NCBI RefSeq assembly: GCF_022049065.2
Contig: NZ_CP095743.1
Coordinates: forward strand, 3,549,001 to 3,613,000
Direction: 5' to 3'
Source of the DNA: Niallia sp. Man26
GTDB taxonomy: Bacteria; Bacillota; Bacilli; Bacillales; Cytobacillaceae
Length of the DNA stretch: 64,000 nt
Translations under genes and position numbers: made by a program
The notes under the pieces: model-generated
Told to the model about the DNA's origin: nothing
The model's database searches: none
What the model saw: only the letters and a program-made list of their open reading frames with translations
In this document: one piece after another, positions 1-7,152 of the stretch
Layout: the number at the start of each line of letters is the position of its first letter
How positions within the stretch are numbered: the stretch's first letter is position 1

Positions 1-54
1 CTGTACTTTATCAGGAAAAACAACCTTTCCGTTCTGAATCAGCATATCAAACAT
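1..54 (-). CDS. Cyclic amidohydrolase, N-terminus only (allantoinase/dihydropyrimidinase family)
   Basis: Only the first 18 codons lie in the window; the gene runs off the left edge. The peptide MFDMLIQNGKVVFPDKVQ has the N-terminal beta strand and 'NGxVVxPD' pattern typical of allantoinases, dihydropyrimidinases and hydantoinases, zinc enzymes that open cyclic amide rings. An AGGAG ribosome-binding site lies just upstream. The gene follows the NCS1 permease in the same direction with a gap of about 35 bases, so both are probably one unit that imports and hydrolyses a ring compound such as allantoin or a hydantoin. Which of these it is cannot be told from 18 residues. Confidence 0.6.
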   Translation of the reverse strand, partial: MFDMLIQNGKVVFPDKVQ

Positions 55-89
55 TACTATCTCTCCTTTTTTCTCATATGTTTATACCA

Positions 90-1487
90 TTACCGCTCGA
101 ATATTGTTCCTTTCTTGAAGACCGAATCTTTAAAGGTATATTTCATCAACAGGAAGTACGACAATCCGCCAACAATAACTCCAACAATCCAGCCGAGATC
201 TACTTCAATAAATGCAGCACCTGCACCGAGCAGCATCGCAATAATTGCACAAGGATTGAAGCCTGCAAACGGGCCGGTTTCGTCATATAAATCAGCAACA
301 TTCACCGTTTGTCTTCGCAATAGATAATATTCTACGAGCAAGATGGCAACAATTGGACCTAAAAAGGCGGAGTAGATTAACACAAATGTGTTCAAGCCGG
401 CTGCTGAATCATCTTGGACAAGCACCCATGGGAATGAACCAAATGCAAGCAGGCCAGTAATGATGACAGCAACTTTGTATTTCGCTTTTGTCAGCATGGT
501 AATCACATATGTTGGCGGAATGATGTTCGCTACCATATTTACAGCAATAGCACCAATCACAATAAATGCCGAAACAGCTGCCGTTATATAAGGATTATCA
601 ACCACTACTGCAAATGCTTTGACCGGATTTGAGATACCTGTTGCTGATGCAAGCATCGCACCGATTGTAAGAACAAAACCATAAGCAATGAAGATTGGTG
701 AGAAGTATAAGAAGCCGCGCTTTGTGCTGCTGACACCTGATTTCAACTCACGAGAGTAATCTGCTGCACTTAGGAAAATGGCTGCATAGTTGCCGAGGAA
801 CACCATGATGAATGCAAAGAATGGCAGCCCCCATGTCCCTTCAGAATGAACCCATCTTTCTGCAATAATTTCGCGGTGTGATGCCATAAGAAGATAAAAC
901 ACATAAACAAGTCCCAGCATGATAACAACAGATGCTAAAATCTCGACCCATTTAATTGCGTGGAATCCATATAAAGAAAGAACAATTTGCACTAGCTGTA
1001 TCACTACAAAGCAGATAACCGTATTATCAAAAGCACCGCCTGTCACTATTTTCGCAATCTCATTCAAAGCTGTACCGCCAAGCCAGCTTTGGAAGCCAAA
1101 CCAGATGATGGCAGGAACTCCACGCAATAAAGCTGTAATGGCAGAACCCTTGATCCCAAAAGACATCCGCAGCTGCATAACATAAGGAACTCCCGTTTTA
1201 TAACCGAGCCGGTCATTCAATGTAAAAAATATAGATATAATTCCAATCGCAATAATCGCAGCTACGAATGTTTGCATAAGATTCAGCGTTGCTGCTCCAG
1301 CGACAATCAAGCTTGCACCTAAGGTCATATTCCCTAAATTAACGCCATCACCAATCCACATGAACATGTACGAAAGCTTACCGACACTTCTTTCTTCAAC
1401 CGATTTCGGTCTTAATGATTCATCTACATCTCCCCCATTTGGAAGTGTTGCTTCTGCAATTGGTTGACTTGCCAAGTTTGTAGACAT
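90..1487 (-). CDS. NCS1-family permease (allantoin/hydantoin/nucleobase symporter)
   Basis: A 465-residue integral membrane protein with about 12 hydrophobic segments. It has the charged N-terminus, the LNDRLGYKTGVPYVMQLR-type loop after the second helix and the LYDETGPF-type loop near the C-terminus that match nucleobase:cation symporter-1 proteins such as PucI. These carry allantoin, hydantoins or purine/pyrimidine bases across the cytoplasmic membrane with sodium or protons. The ATG follows AAAAGGAGATGATGGAAC. A sigma-A-like promoter and a perfect TnrA/GlnR box upstream suggest nitrogen control, which fits use of the substrate as a nitrogen source. The amidohydrolase downstream supports allantoin or hydantoin as cargo, but the exact substrate is inferred. 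Confidence 0.88.
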   Translation of the reverse strand: MSTNLASQPIAEATLPNGGDVDESLRPKSVEERSVGKLSYMFMWIGDGVNLGNMTLGASLIVAGAATLNLMQTFVAAIIAIGIISIFFTLNDRLGYKTGVPYVMQLRMSFGIKGSAITALLRGVPAIIWFGFQSWLGGTALNEIAKIVTGGAFDNTVICFVVIQLVQIVLSLYGFHAIKWVEILASVVIMLGLVYVFYLLMASHREIIAERWVHSEGTWGLPFFAFIMVFLGNYAAIFLSAADYSRELKSGVSSTKRGFLYFSPIFIAYGFVLTIGAMLASATGISNPVKAFAVVVDNPYITAAVSAFIVIGAIAVNMVANIIPPTYVITMLTKAKYKVAVIITGLLAFGSFPWVLVQDDSAAGLNTFVLIYSAFLGPIVAILLVEYYLLRRQTVNVADLYDETGPFAGFNPCAIIAMLLGAGAAFIEVDLGWIVGVIVGGLSYFLLMKYTFKDSVFKKGTIFER

Positions 1488-1554
1488 GTTCCATCATCTC
1501 CTTTTAAATAAGTGATTCAACAACTTGAATATTATGATTATTATGAAAATTTAA

Positions 1555-1583
1555 GTTATAAAGAGCCTTTTACAGTCTGACAA
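1555..1583 (-). promoter_or_regulatory. Sigma-A-like promoter of the NCS1 permease unit
   Basis: On the minus strand TTGTCA (1578-1583) and TATAAC (1555-1560) are separated by exactly 17 bases. Transcription would start near 1548, leaving a leader of about 60 bases before the permease ATG. The match is good but not perfect. Confidence 0.55.
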
Positions 1584-1620
1584 ATGCTCCTTTCCATCCG
1601 TTATAAAAAGTGACAATAGT

Positions 1621-1637
1621 TGTTAATAAACCTAACA
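1621..1637. promoter_or_regulatory. TnrA/GlnR-type box
   Basis: TGTTAATAAACCTAACA matches the TnrA/GlnR consensus TGTNA-N7-TNACA at every fixed position. It lies about 135 bases upstream of the permease start and is centred about 80 bases upstream of the predicted start of transcription. That is further than the usual activating position near -49, so either the promoter call is off or the site acts in another way. TnrA and GlnR control nitrogen-scavenging genes in Bacillaceae. Confidence 0.6.
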
Positions 1638-1887
1638 TATTTTAATATGTGTTAATAATATAAGAGTTGTTTTTGAAAAGCATTGGAGAAAATGTAAAAT
1701 TTACACAAGATTTCTAGACTGTTTGCACATTTTTGGAGGAAGATCGGCTTTTGAAGTAAGCATTTAGTTAACAACACAAAAAATGGAGTTACCCTATTCT
1801 GAATACACCTCTACTTCTTTCAGTTATTAGTGTTATTATGGCAGAACCAAATGTAAGCTTTTTTACATATAAGAAGAGGTAAAAATC

Positions 1888-2055
1888 ATGAAAAAATTCA
1901 CGCGAACTAAGTTTAAGCATAAATGCACTACTATAAATCTTACTTATAATAGCTATGCTAAATACGATAACCCCTTATTGCCGCAGTATTTCAATATTTC
2001 TTTTATTATAAAAATGATTGGTGAGAAGGATGTTATCTTAGTTATGTTCGTTTAA
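1888..2055 (+). CDS. Possible small protein, 55 residues, unknown
   Basis: A 55-codon frame with ATG preceded by AAGAGG seven bases upstream. The product starts with a basic stretch (MKKFTRTKFKHK) and is otherwise polar to weakly hydrophobic, with no motif I recognise. It lies alone in the 680-base gap between the permease and the YdhK-like gene, which otherwise holds only the permease promoter. A stem-loop lies shortly after the stop. Chance cannot be excluded in such AT-rich DNA. Confidence 0.25.
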   Translation: MKKFTRTKFKHKCTTINLTYNSYAKYDNPLLPQYFNISFIIKMIGEKDVILVMFV

Positions 2056-2070
2056 TAGACTAATAAATGG

Positions 2071-2096
2071 ATAAGCTTAACAACAGCTGAGCTTAT
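2071..2096 (+). terminator. Possible weak hairpin after the small ORF
   Basis: ATAAGCT (2071-2077) pairs with AGCTTAT (2090-2096) across a 12-base loop and is followed by TTGTT. Weak as an intrinsic terminator. Confidence 0.25.
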
Positions 2097-2127
2097 TTGT
2101 TAGCTGACCTATATTTTTACAGTTAAG

Positions 2128-2160
2128 AAAAAAAGAAGCCTGTCCTTATAACAAGCTTCC
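2128..2160 (-). terminator. Intrinsic terminator of the YdhK-like gene
   Basis: On the minus strand GGAAGCTTGT pairs with ACAGGCTTC with small imperfections and is followed by a run of T, directly after the stop of the lipoprotein gene. Confidence 0.65.
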
Positions 2161-2168
2161 TTCCCTCA

Positions 2169-2711
2169 CTATCTAGCCTCGAGTTCATCCTCTGTCAGCC
2201 ACTTATGATTCGTCACTTTTTCTCCACCGTTTGCTGGTGTATAGTCGACCATGTAAACAGTAGTTTCTACCGCTGCATCGATCACTGCTTCTGCGCCTTT
2301 CATACCTTCCATATGGTCCGCTTCTAGGGTTACTTCTGTTCCTGGGGCAAGCTTTTCGTTGCCGGCGTCTTTTATTTCCTCCTGCACGACCCATTTGTGG
2401 TTATGCACCATTTCGCCTCCGCCAACAGGAGTATAGGATACTTCATATGCAATCGTATCATAGGAGCTTAGCACCGTTCCTTCAGCATCTTTCATGCCCT
2501 TCATATGATCAGCGAGGATGGTCACTTGGCTGCCGTCAATGAATTTTGGTTCAGCGGCAAGCTCTAATCCTTCTGGCAGTTCAGCAGTGCCTGTATGTGT
2601 ATGTTCTTCATCTGTATGATTATGGTCTGTTTCATTATCGTTATTTGCAGTACAACTGCCCATAATGATGGCAACTGCTAGTATTGGCAATCCTAGCATT
2701 CTCCACTTCAT
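2169..2711 (-). CDS. YdhK-like DUF1541 lipoprotein
   Basis: A 180-residue predicted lipoprotein. The frame is open 21 codons further upstream, but the ATG at 2711 follows a strong AAAGGAGG and gives a clean lipoprotein signal ending in MGSC, with lipidation expected at that Cys. After a His/Glu/Thr-rich linker come two tandem DUF1541 repeats of about 55 residues, each with a 'DHM.GM..A' turn and an 'NHKW' end. The family (B. subtilis YdhK) is exported and of unknown biochemical role; the His-rich linker hints at metal contact, which is inference. The ribosome-binding site can pair with an upstream copy of its complement (see the hairpin at 2722-2762). Confidence 0.85.
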   Translation of the reverse strand: MKWRMLGLPILAVAIIMGSCTANNDNETDHNHTDEEHTHTGTAELPEGLELAAEPKFIDGSQVTILADHMKGMKDAEGTVLSSYDTIAYEVSYTPVGGGEMVHNHKWVVQEEIKDAGNEKLAPGTEVTLEADHMEGMKGAEAVIDAAVETTVYMVDYTPANGGEKVTNHKWLTEDELEAR

Positions 2712-2721
2712 CTGTAAAATT

Positions 2722-2762
2722 CCTCCTTTATGTATTATTCCTATTGTTATCACTAAAGGAGG
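2722..2762 (-). promoter_or_regulatory. Hairpin that could hide the ribosome-binding site of the YdhK-like gene
   Basis: CCTCCTTTA at 2722-2730 and TAAAGGAGG at 2754-2762 are perfect complements with a 23-base loop. In the minus-strand transcript the proximal arm is the Shine-Dalgarno sequence of the lipoprotein gene. The distal arm lies about 20 bases after the lysE-like stop codon. Folding would reduce translation of the lipoprotein. Confidence 0.4.
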
Positions 2763-2783
2763 GGTTTTAAACATGAAGGGTTG

Positions 2784-3386
2784 TTATAGAAGCTGTTTGA
2801 CCATCACAATTGCCATTGCCCACATAACGAGAGCGGAAGCTTTGTTGAGCAGAACAAGCAGCTTTCCTGACTTATCTGCTTTGCCTAGCATTCTTCCGGC
2901 AATTGCCAAGCAGAAAAACCAAACCCAAGATACGGCGATGCAGGCTAGAGTAAACAGCTGCTTTTCTGTGCCGCTGTAGATAAGCGAGCTTGTGCCGATT
3001 ACTCCGACTGTATCCATAATTGCATGTGGATTCAACAGCGAAACGGACATGGCAAAGCCGACTTGCTTACCAGGTGTAAGTGTGTGGCCGCCGTCTGTCT
3101 TCGGCTTGCTTTTCCATATTGCATAGCCCATATAGATAAGGAAGCATGCCCCTGCTATAAAGAGGAGGTTTTTCAGCCAAATGAATTGAAATAAAAACAA
3201 CGATACTCCTAATACTGCAAGCAAAATCAACAAGGTGTCACAAATGCTTGCTGTCAAAATGGCAGGCAAACTGCTGCGGAACTTCCTGTGGCCTGCTCCT
3301 TGGTTAAAAATAAATATATTTTGCACACCTAAAGGCAGGATGAGCCCTAGTGCTAATAACATTCCATGAATAGCTGCTTCTAGCAT
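2784..3386 (-). CDS. LysE/ArgO-family amino-acid exporter
   Basis: A 200-residue membrane protein with about six hydrophobic segments. The N-terminal signature 'LPLGVQNIFIFNQG' is the hallmark of LysE-type exporters, which expel lysine, arginine or other amino acids in exchange for protons. A GGAGGG site precedes the ATG. The divergent neighbour is a MocR-type regulator, a common partner of amino-acid exporters, and a palindromic operator lies between them. The YdhK-like gene follows with a 72-base gap and no clear terminator, so both may be co-transcribed. The substrate is not known. Confidence 0.88.
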   Translation of the reverse strand: MLEAAIHGMLLALGLILPLGVQNIFIFNQGAGHRKFRSSLPAILTASICDTLLILLAVLGVSLFLFQFIWLKNLLFIAGACFLIYMGYAIWKSKPKTDGGHTLTPGKQVGFAMSVSLLNPHAIMDTVGVIGTSSLIYSGTEKQLFTLACIAVSWVWFFCLAIAGRMLGKADKSGKLLVLLNKASALVMWAMAIVMVKQLL

Positions 3387-3444
3387 GATATTCCCTCCAA
3401 ATCGTTAATATCCATCAGTTTACGGCAACACTTCGTCCTTGTCT

Positions 3445-3460
3445 CCAACCAATTGGTTGG
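3445..3460. promoter_or_regulatory. 16-bp palindrome, likely MocR operator
   Basis: CCAACCAATTGGTTGG is a perfect palindrome in the divergent lysE-mocR gap. Another CCAACCA half-site lies at 3469-3475. The palindrome overlaps the -35 of the regulator promoter, as expected for autoregulation. Confidence 0.55.
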
Positions 3461-3486
3461 TAATCTCCCCAACCATTTTATATAAT
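3457..3486 (+). promoter_or_regulatory. Promoter of the MocR-type regulator
   Basis: TTGGTA (3457-3462), an 18-base spacer and a perfect TATAAT (3481-3486). The -10 ends only 23 bases before the start codon, so the leader is very short. Confidence 0.55.
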
Positions 3487-3509
3487 GAGACAAAAACAGG
3501 AGAACAAGT

Positions 3510-4940
3510 ATGGATAATCACTGGAAGCCAAGCAAGCAGGGTGCTCTTCCTCTCTATCAGCAAATTTACGAATTTATTCAAAAACAGATTATTTCAGGGA
3601 ACTGGCCTGTTGGCTACAAGCTGCCTCCCCAACGAGAGTTAGCTGACAATTTCCAGGTCAACAGAAGCACGGTTGTGTATGCGTTAGAGGAGCTGAAGGC
3701 AGATGGCTGGATTGAATCACAAGTCGGACGAGGCACAGTCGTTTGTCAAAATACATGGAGTTCGCTTACAGCAGGATCACGTGCCGACTGGAAAACTTAT
3801 GTTCAATCAGGAACTCATCTGCCTAATATTCAAATGATTCAAGAGATAAACAAAGCAGAATTCTCCCCTAATATCATTAGACTTGGAACAGGTGAGCTGT
3901 CTCCAAGCCTTCTGCCGACTGCGATGATTCAGCAGGCCTTCGCAGAAACAGCTGCTTTGTCATTAAGCTATCCAGAAGGAAAAGGCAGCTTTCTCTTAAG
4001 AAAGGCTGTAAGTGACTATTTGCAAAAAAAGGGGATTGGCACGACACCAAATTCCATAATGATTGTTTCTGGAGCCATTCAGGCATTGCAGCTGATTTCA
4101 GTCGGCCTGCTCGACCAAAATTCTGCCATTTTGACAGAATCACCGTCTTATTTAAATTCCATTATGGTGTTTCCATCGGCAGGAATACGGATGGTTCCAC
4201 TTAACGGTGAGCTGTCCTTCTCGGCGATTAGCCGGGCAAAACGGCAGCATAATACGGCACTGCTGTATACGACGCCTACCTTTCATAACCCAACAGGTTA
4301 CTGCATGGCAGAAACGAAACGGATGGAGCTGCTGGAGGCATGTGCTAAAGAACGAATGCCTATTTTGGAAGATGATGTTTACGGTGATTTATGGTTTGAC
4401 TCACCACCGCCACCTCCCTTAAAGGCACTTGATAAACATGGCAATGTTTTGTATGTAGGCAGCATGTCGAAGGTGTTAGGGCCAGGACTTCGCATCGGAT
4501 TTATCGCAGCCCCAGAGCCTGTCATTGAAAGGCTCGCAGACATTAAGATGCAAACAGATTACGGCTCGAGTACACTCTCCCAGTTTGCTGTCGCAAAGCT
4601 TTTAACAAATGGCCAATATGACATGCATATAGAGAAAATGCGGCATGAACTGAAGGTTAGACGGGATTTTGTACAGAAGCTTCTGTCCACCTATTTCGCA
4701 GATCTTGCTGTTTGGGAAAAGCCGGCAGGCGGCTTTTATATATGGCTGTCACTAATAAAGGAAATCCCGCTGCAGCTGCTGTTTAAAAAAGCCCTTCAGC
4801 ACGGTATTCTCATTAATCCAGGCACACTTTACGGCAACTTCAACAGCCATATCCGCCTGTCTTATTCGTACGCTTCCTTTGAGGAGCTCGAGGAGGGCCT
4901 GATTACGCTCGCGACAATAATTAGGAGTTTTCGCGCATAA
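3510..4940 (+). CDS. MocR-type (GntR-HTH plus aminotransferase) transcriptional regulator
   Basis: 476 residues. Residues about 12-80 form a GntR winged helix ('LPLYQQIYEFIQKQI', 'LPPQRELADNFQVNRSTV'). Residues about 110-470 are a fold-type I aminotransferase domain with the PLP-binding residues visible: Asn260 in TPTFHNPTG, Asp288/Asp289-Tyr291, Lys321 in GSMSKVLG and the GLRIGF arginine. Proteins of this kind bind PLP and an amino compound to control a neighbouring gene. The divergent LysE exporter is the obvious target and the palindrome between them the likely site. The start follows AGGAGA. Effector unknown. Confidence 0.92.
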   Translation: MDNHWKPSKQGALPLYQQIYEFIQKQIISGNWPVGYKLPPQRELADNFQVNRSTVVYALEELKADGWIESQVGRGTVVCQNTWSSLTAGSRADWKTYVQSGTHLPNIQMIQEINKAEFSPNIIRLGTGELSPSLLPTAMIQQAFAETAALSLSYPEGKGSFLLRKAVSDYLQKKGIGTTPNSIMIVSGAIQALQLISVGLLDQNSAILTESPSYLNSIMVFPSAGIRMVPLNGELSFSAISRAKRQHNTALLYTTPTFHNPTGYCMAETKRMELLEACAKERMPILEDDVYGDLWFDSPPPPPLKALDKHGNVLYVGSMSKVLGPGLRIGFIAAPEPVIERLADIKMQTDYGSSTLSQFAVAKLLTNGQYDMHIEKMRHELKVRRDFVQKLLSTYFADLAVWEKPAGGFYIWLSLIKEIPLQLLFKKALQHGILINPGTLYGNFNSHIRLSYSYASFEELEEGLITLATIIRSFRA

Positions 4941-4941
4941 A

Positions 4942-4972
4942 AAAGGCAGTGTCAGCTGTTGACACTGCCTTT
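4942..4972. terminator. Bidirectional intrinsic terminator
   Basis: AAAGGCAGTGTCA pairs perfectly with TGACACTGCCTTT around the loop GCTGT, with A/T runs on both sides. It closes the MocR gene on the plus strand and the PTS operon on the minus strand, and overlaps the last codons of the IIA gene. Confidence 0.85.
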
Positions 4973-5293
4973 TTCTATTACTTCTAATCGTTTATACATA
5001 TCAATCATTTCTTTGACCAGCTCATAAGTTGTCTCAGCGCTCATAAGCTGGTCTTCTGCGTGCATGAAGAGAAGGGAAAACGGCAGGCTTTCGCCGTTTG
5101 CTTCCCTTTGAATCAATGCGCTATGTGTCTTGTGGCTGATGAGGAAAAAGTTTTGAGATTCTTTCAGTTTCTGTTCTGCCAGCTCATATTCTCCTTTTTT
5201 CGCTGCATAGAGAGCTTCCATGACGAGGCTTTTTGCCATTCCCACATTGCTGATAATTGTAAAGCCTGTCAGCTCCATTGCATCCTCTGCCAT
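4952..5293 (-). CDS. PTS lactose/cellobiose-family EIIA component
   Basis: 113 residues, the usual size for an IIA-Lac/Chb protein, a trimeric helical cytosolic phosphocarrier. The phosphorylated histidine is His78 in FMHAEDQLM. It takes phosphate from HPr and passes it to the IIB cysteine encoded upstream in the same operon. Gene order is IIB-IIC-IIA behind an activator gene; no phospho-glycosidase follows, so the hydrolase must be elsewhere, perhaps the GH4 enzyme of the second operon at 36-37 kb. AAAGGA precedes the ATG. Confidence 0.9.
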   Translation of the reverse strand: MAEDAMELTGFTIISNVGMAKSLVMEALYAAKKGEYELAEQKLKESQNFFLISHKTHSALIQREANGESLPFSLLFMHAEDQLMSAETTYELVKEMIDMYKRLEVIEKGSVNS

Positions 5294-5335
5294 TTCTATA
5301 TCACGTCCTTTTCCTGCCTTTTATTTGGCATTTCA

Positions 5336-6655
5336 TTAGTTGAAGTTAACTCCGCCATCATTGGAGATTTCTGTTTTTTCTTGCTCCTTCTCATTCTGCA
5401 ATGCTATTCTGTCGACAGATTTGAAGAATGGATAGTACAGAAGGATAGAAATACCGATTTGCACGACGTTAAGTAATGCGCCTTTCCAGCCGCTGACGAG
5501 AAAGCCGGCAATAATCGGCGGTGTCGTCCAAGGGATATTCGTGCCATTTGTCAGCGGCACGATTCCAGATGCCATTGCAAAGTATGCAACTGTTGCCAAA
5601 ATCAGCGGATTTAAAATAAACGGAATCATCATAATTGGGTTTAAAACAATCGGAATCCCGAAAATAAGCGGTTCGTTAATACCGAAAATCCCAGGTCCAA
5701 TCGCCAGCTTGCCTAATGTTTTATACTGCTTTGATTTAGCGAACAATAACAAAATAATAGCAAGTCCAAGTGTGCCTCCAAAGCCGCCGACCTTCATGAA
5801 GTTCGCGTAAAACTGGAAGTTGATAATATGCGGAATGGCTTCACCTGCACTGAACGCAGCTGCATTGTCTGCTGTTAAAGCAAGCCAGATTGGCTTCATA
5901 ATACCGCTGACAACATTGGAACCGTGAATACCAAAGCTCCATAGAACTCCTTCAAAGACGGTAACAATTAAAGTCGCCGGCAATGTGTCTCCTAAATACA
6001 GGAGTGGAACTTGAAGATAATGATAAATGAAGGCTTGAACTGTCCCAAATGGTGTTAATGAAAAGATGATGCGGACAAGATTGAAGACGATAATAACAAA
6101 CAATGCTGGAATAAGTGCTGAAAAGGATCTGGCCACATTTTCAGGAACAGAATCAGGCATCTTGATTTTCCAGCCTTTTTTATCGATATAACGGACGATT
6201 TCAACAGCTGCAATCGCAACAATCATCCCTAGGAATAAGCCGCTTGCGCCAAGATTAGTTACAGGGATACCTAATCCGCCGTCTTTCAGCTCTAACATCG
6301 GTGTTAGAATGAGGAATGCTACGACAACAATGCTGATACAGGCAATGCCATCGAGCTTATATGTGCGCGAAAGACTTCTTGCCATTGCAATGATGACATA
6401 CACTGTCATCACATTCATTGTCACATCATAAGGAACAGTAAAGTAGGATGCCCAATCTTCCCCTAACAGGGAACTCATGAATTCGGCATAGCCCCCGATT
6501 GGAATATTGCCAAGCAGCAAAAAGATCGAACCGATAATCAATAGGGACATAACACCAAAAAATCCGTCTTTAATTGCCGTAATATACCTGTTTCCATCAA
6601 GCTTCATTGCAAGTGGACCCATCTTGCTTTCCAGGTTCTCTATAAATTTCTGCAT
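5336..6655 (-). CDS. PTS cellobiose/beta-glucoside-family EIIC component
   Basis: 439 residues with about ten hydrophobic helices, the length and pattern of CelB/LicC-type permeases. The substrate-loop motifs 'GINEPLIFGIPIVLNPIMMIPF' (split by position) and 'IPWTTPP' near the C-terminus are typical of the lactose/cellobiose/diacetylchitobiose PTS family. It translocates a beta-linked disaccharide across the membrane while IIB phosphorylates it. It lies between IIB and IIA and is co-transcribed with them. The sugar is not known; a second paralogous IIC is at 37.7-39 kb. Confidence 0.9.
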   Translation of the reverse strand: MQKFIENLESKMGPLAMKLDGNRYITAIKDGFFGVMSLLIIGSIFLLLGNIPIGGYAEFMSSLLGEDWASYFTVPYDVTMNVMTVYVIIAMARSLSRTYKLDGIACISIVVVAFLILTPMLELKDGGLGIPVTNLGASGLFLGMIVAIAAVEIVRYIDKKGWKIKMPDSVPENVARSFSALIPALFVIIVFNLVRIIFSLTPFGTVQAFIYHYLQVPLLYLGDTLPATLIVTVFEGVLWSFGIHGSNVVSGIMKPIWLALTADNAAAFSAGEAIPHIINFQFYANFMKVGGFGGTLGLAIILLLFAKSKQYKTLGKLAIGPGIFGINEPLIFGIPIVLNPIMMIPFILNPLILATVAYFAMASGIVPLTNGTNIPWTTPPIIAGFLVSGWKGALLNVVQIGISILLYYPFFKSVDRIALQNEKEQEKTEISNDGGVNFN

Positions 6656-6691
6656 GTTCTCCCCTCGTTTCTTCTAAGTTTTATGAAAATA

Positions 6692-7006
6692 CTAGCTTCC
6701 TACAAGACTCAGTGCTTGCTGCAGTACTTTTTCTCCATCCATCATGCCATAATGCTGGATGTTGATTTCATCAAGCAGAATATTCTCTCCTTGCAACCTT
6801 GCTTCTATTTCTTCCCTTCTGAACTTCACTTGCGGGCCGAGCAGCAAGGCATCAACCTTTCTGGTCTCAAGGACATCATCTATCTCTGTTGCAGATACGG
6901 CAAAGATGGTGATATCCAAGCCTTTTGCGTGAGCTGCCCGGCGCATCTTCGTCACAAGCAAACTCGTGCTCATTCCCGCAGCACACACGAGCATGACTGT
7001 CTTCAC
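6692..7006 (-). CDS. PTS cellobiose-family EIIB component
   Basis: 104 residues. The first strand and P-loop read [13 protein letters not shown], with the phosphorylated residue Cys8. It transfers phosphate from IIA His78 to the sugar bound by IIC. I chose the GTG at 7006 because AAGGGGGAC stands seven bases before it and family members start immediately before this strand; the internal ATG four codons later has no site of its own. It is the first gene of the operon, downstream of a cre-like site and a 20-bp palindrome. Confidence 0.88.
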   Translation of the reverse strand: MKTVMLVCAAGMSTSLLVTKMRRAAHAKGLDITIFAVSATEIDDVLETRKVDALLLGPQVKFRREEIEARLQGENILLDEINIQHYGMMDGEKVLQQALSLVGS

Positions 7007-7054
7007 TTTTTTTGTCCCCCTTATAAGGAATTTCTCTACTTCCTCATTGTATAA

Positions 7055-7068
7055 TGAAAGCGCTTAAT
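7055..7068. promoter_or_regulatory. cre-like site (CcpA) before the first PTS operon
   Basis: TGAAAGCGCTTAAT agrees with TGWAARCGYTWNCW at 13 of 14 positions. It lies about 50 bases upstream of the IIB start, next to a TTATACAAT-like -10, so carbon catabolite repression of the operon is likely. Confidence 0.6.
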
Positions 7069-7083
7069 TTATCATATTTGCAT

Positions 7084-7103
7084 TTTCCGCTTAGAAGCGG
7101 AAA
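7084..7103. promoter_or_regulatory. 20-bp palindrome, likely activator site of the PTS operon
   Basis: TTTCCGCTT-AG-AAGCGGAAA has perfect nine-base arms. It sits just upstream of where the -35 region of the IIB promoter would be, between the LicR-type gene and its probable target operon. PRD activators of this family bind inverted repeats at that position. Confidence 0.5.
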
Positions 7104-7120
7104 TCTCTACATGAAATAAA

Positions 7121-7152
7121 AAGAAGCTAATTGCACAAACAATTAGCTTCTT
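7121..7152 (-). terminator. Intrinsic terminator of the LicR/ManR-type gene
   Basis: AAGAAGCTAATTG pairs with CAATTAGCTTCTT around a six-base loop, followed on the minus strand by TTTTTA. It overlaps the end of the regulator gene and separates it from the PTS operon. Confidence 0.75.

Noticed and set aside
2203..2394. Second minus-strand frame inside the YdhK-like gene
   Set aside because: It is Arg-rich in the way of a frame-shifted shadow, has no start signals, and the DUF1541 repeats are clear in the other frame.
2665..2979. Plus-strand frame beginning opposite the YdhK-like start and covering the end of the lysE-like gene
   Set aside because: The plus-strand GGAGG before an ATG near 2774 is the complement of the anti-Shine-Dalgarno arm; the LysE protein on the other strand is well supported.
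7143..7152. RNA-antiterminator (RAT-like) element for a BglG-type regulator before the PTS operon
   Set aside because: The hairpin here is a plain terminator of the upstream gene, and the regulator has DNA-binding HTH domains rather than a CAT RNA-binding domain.
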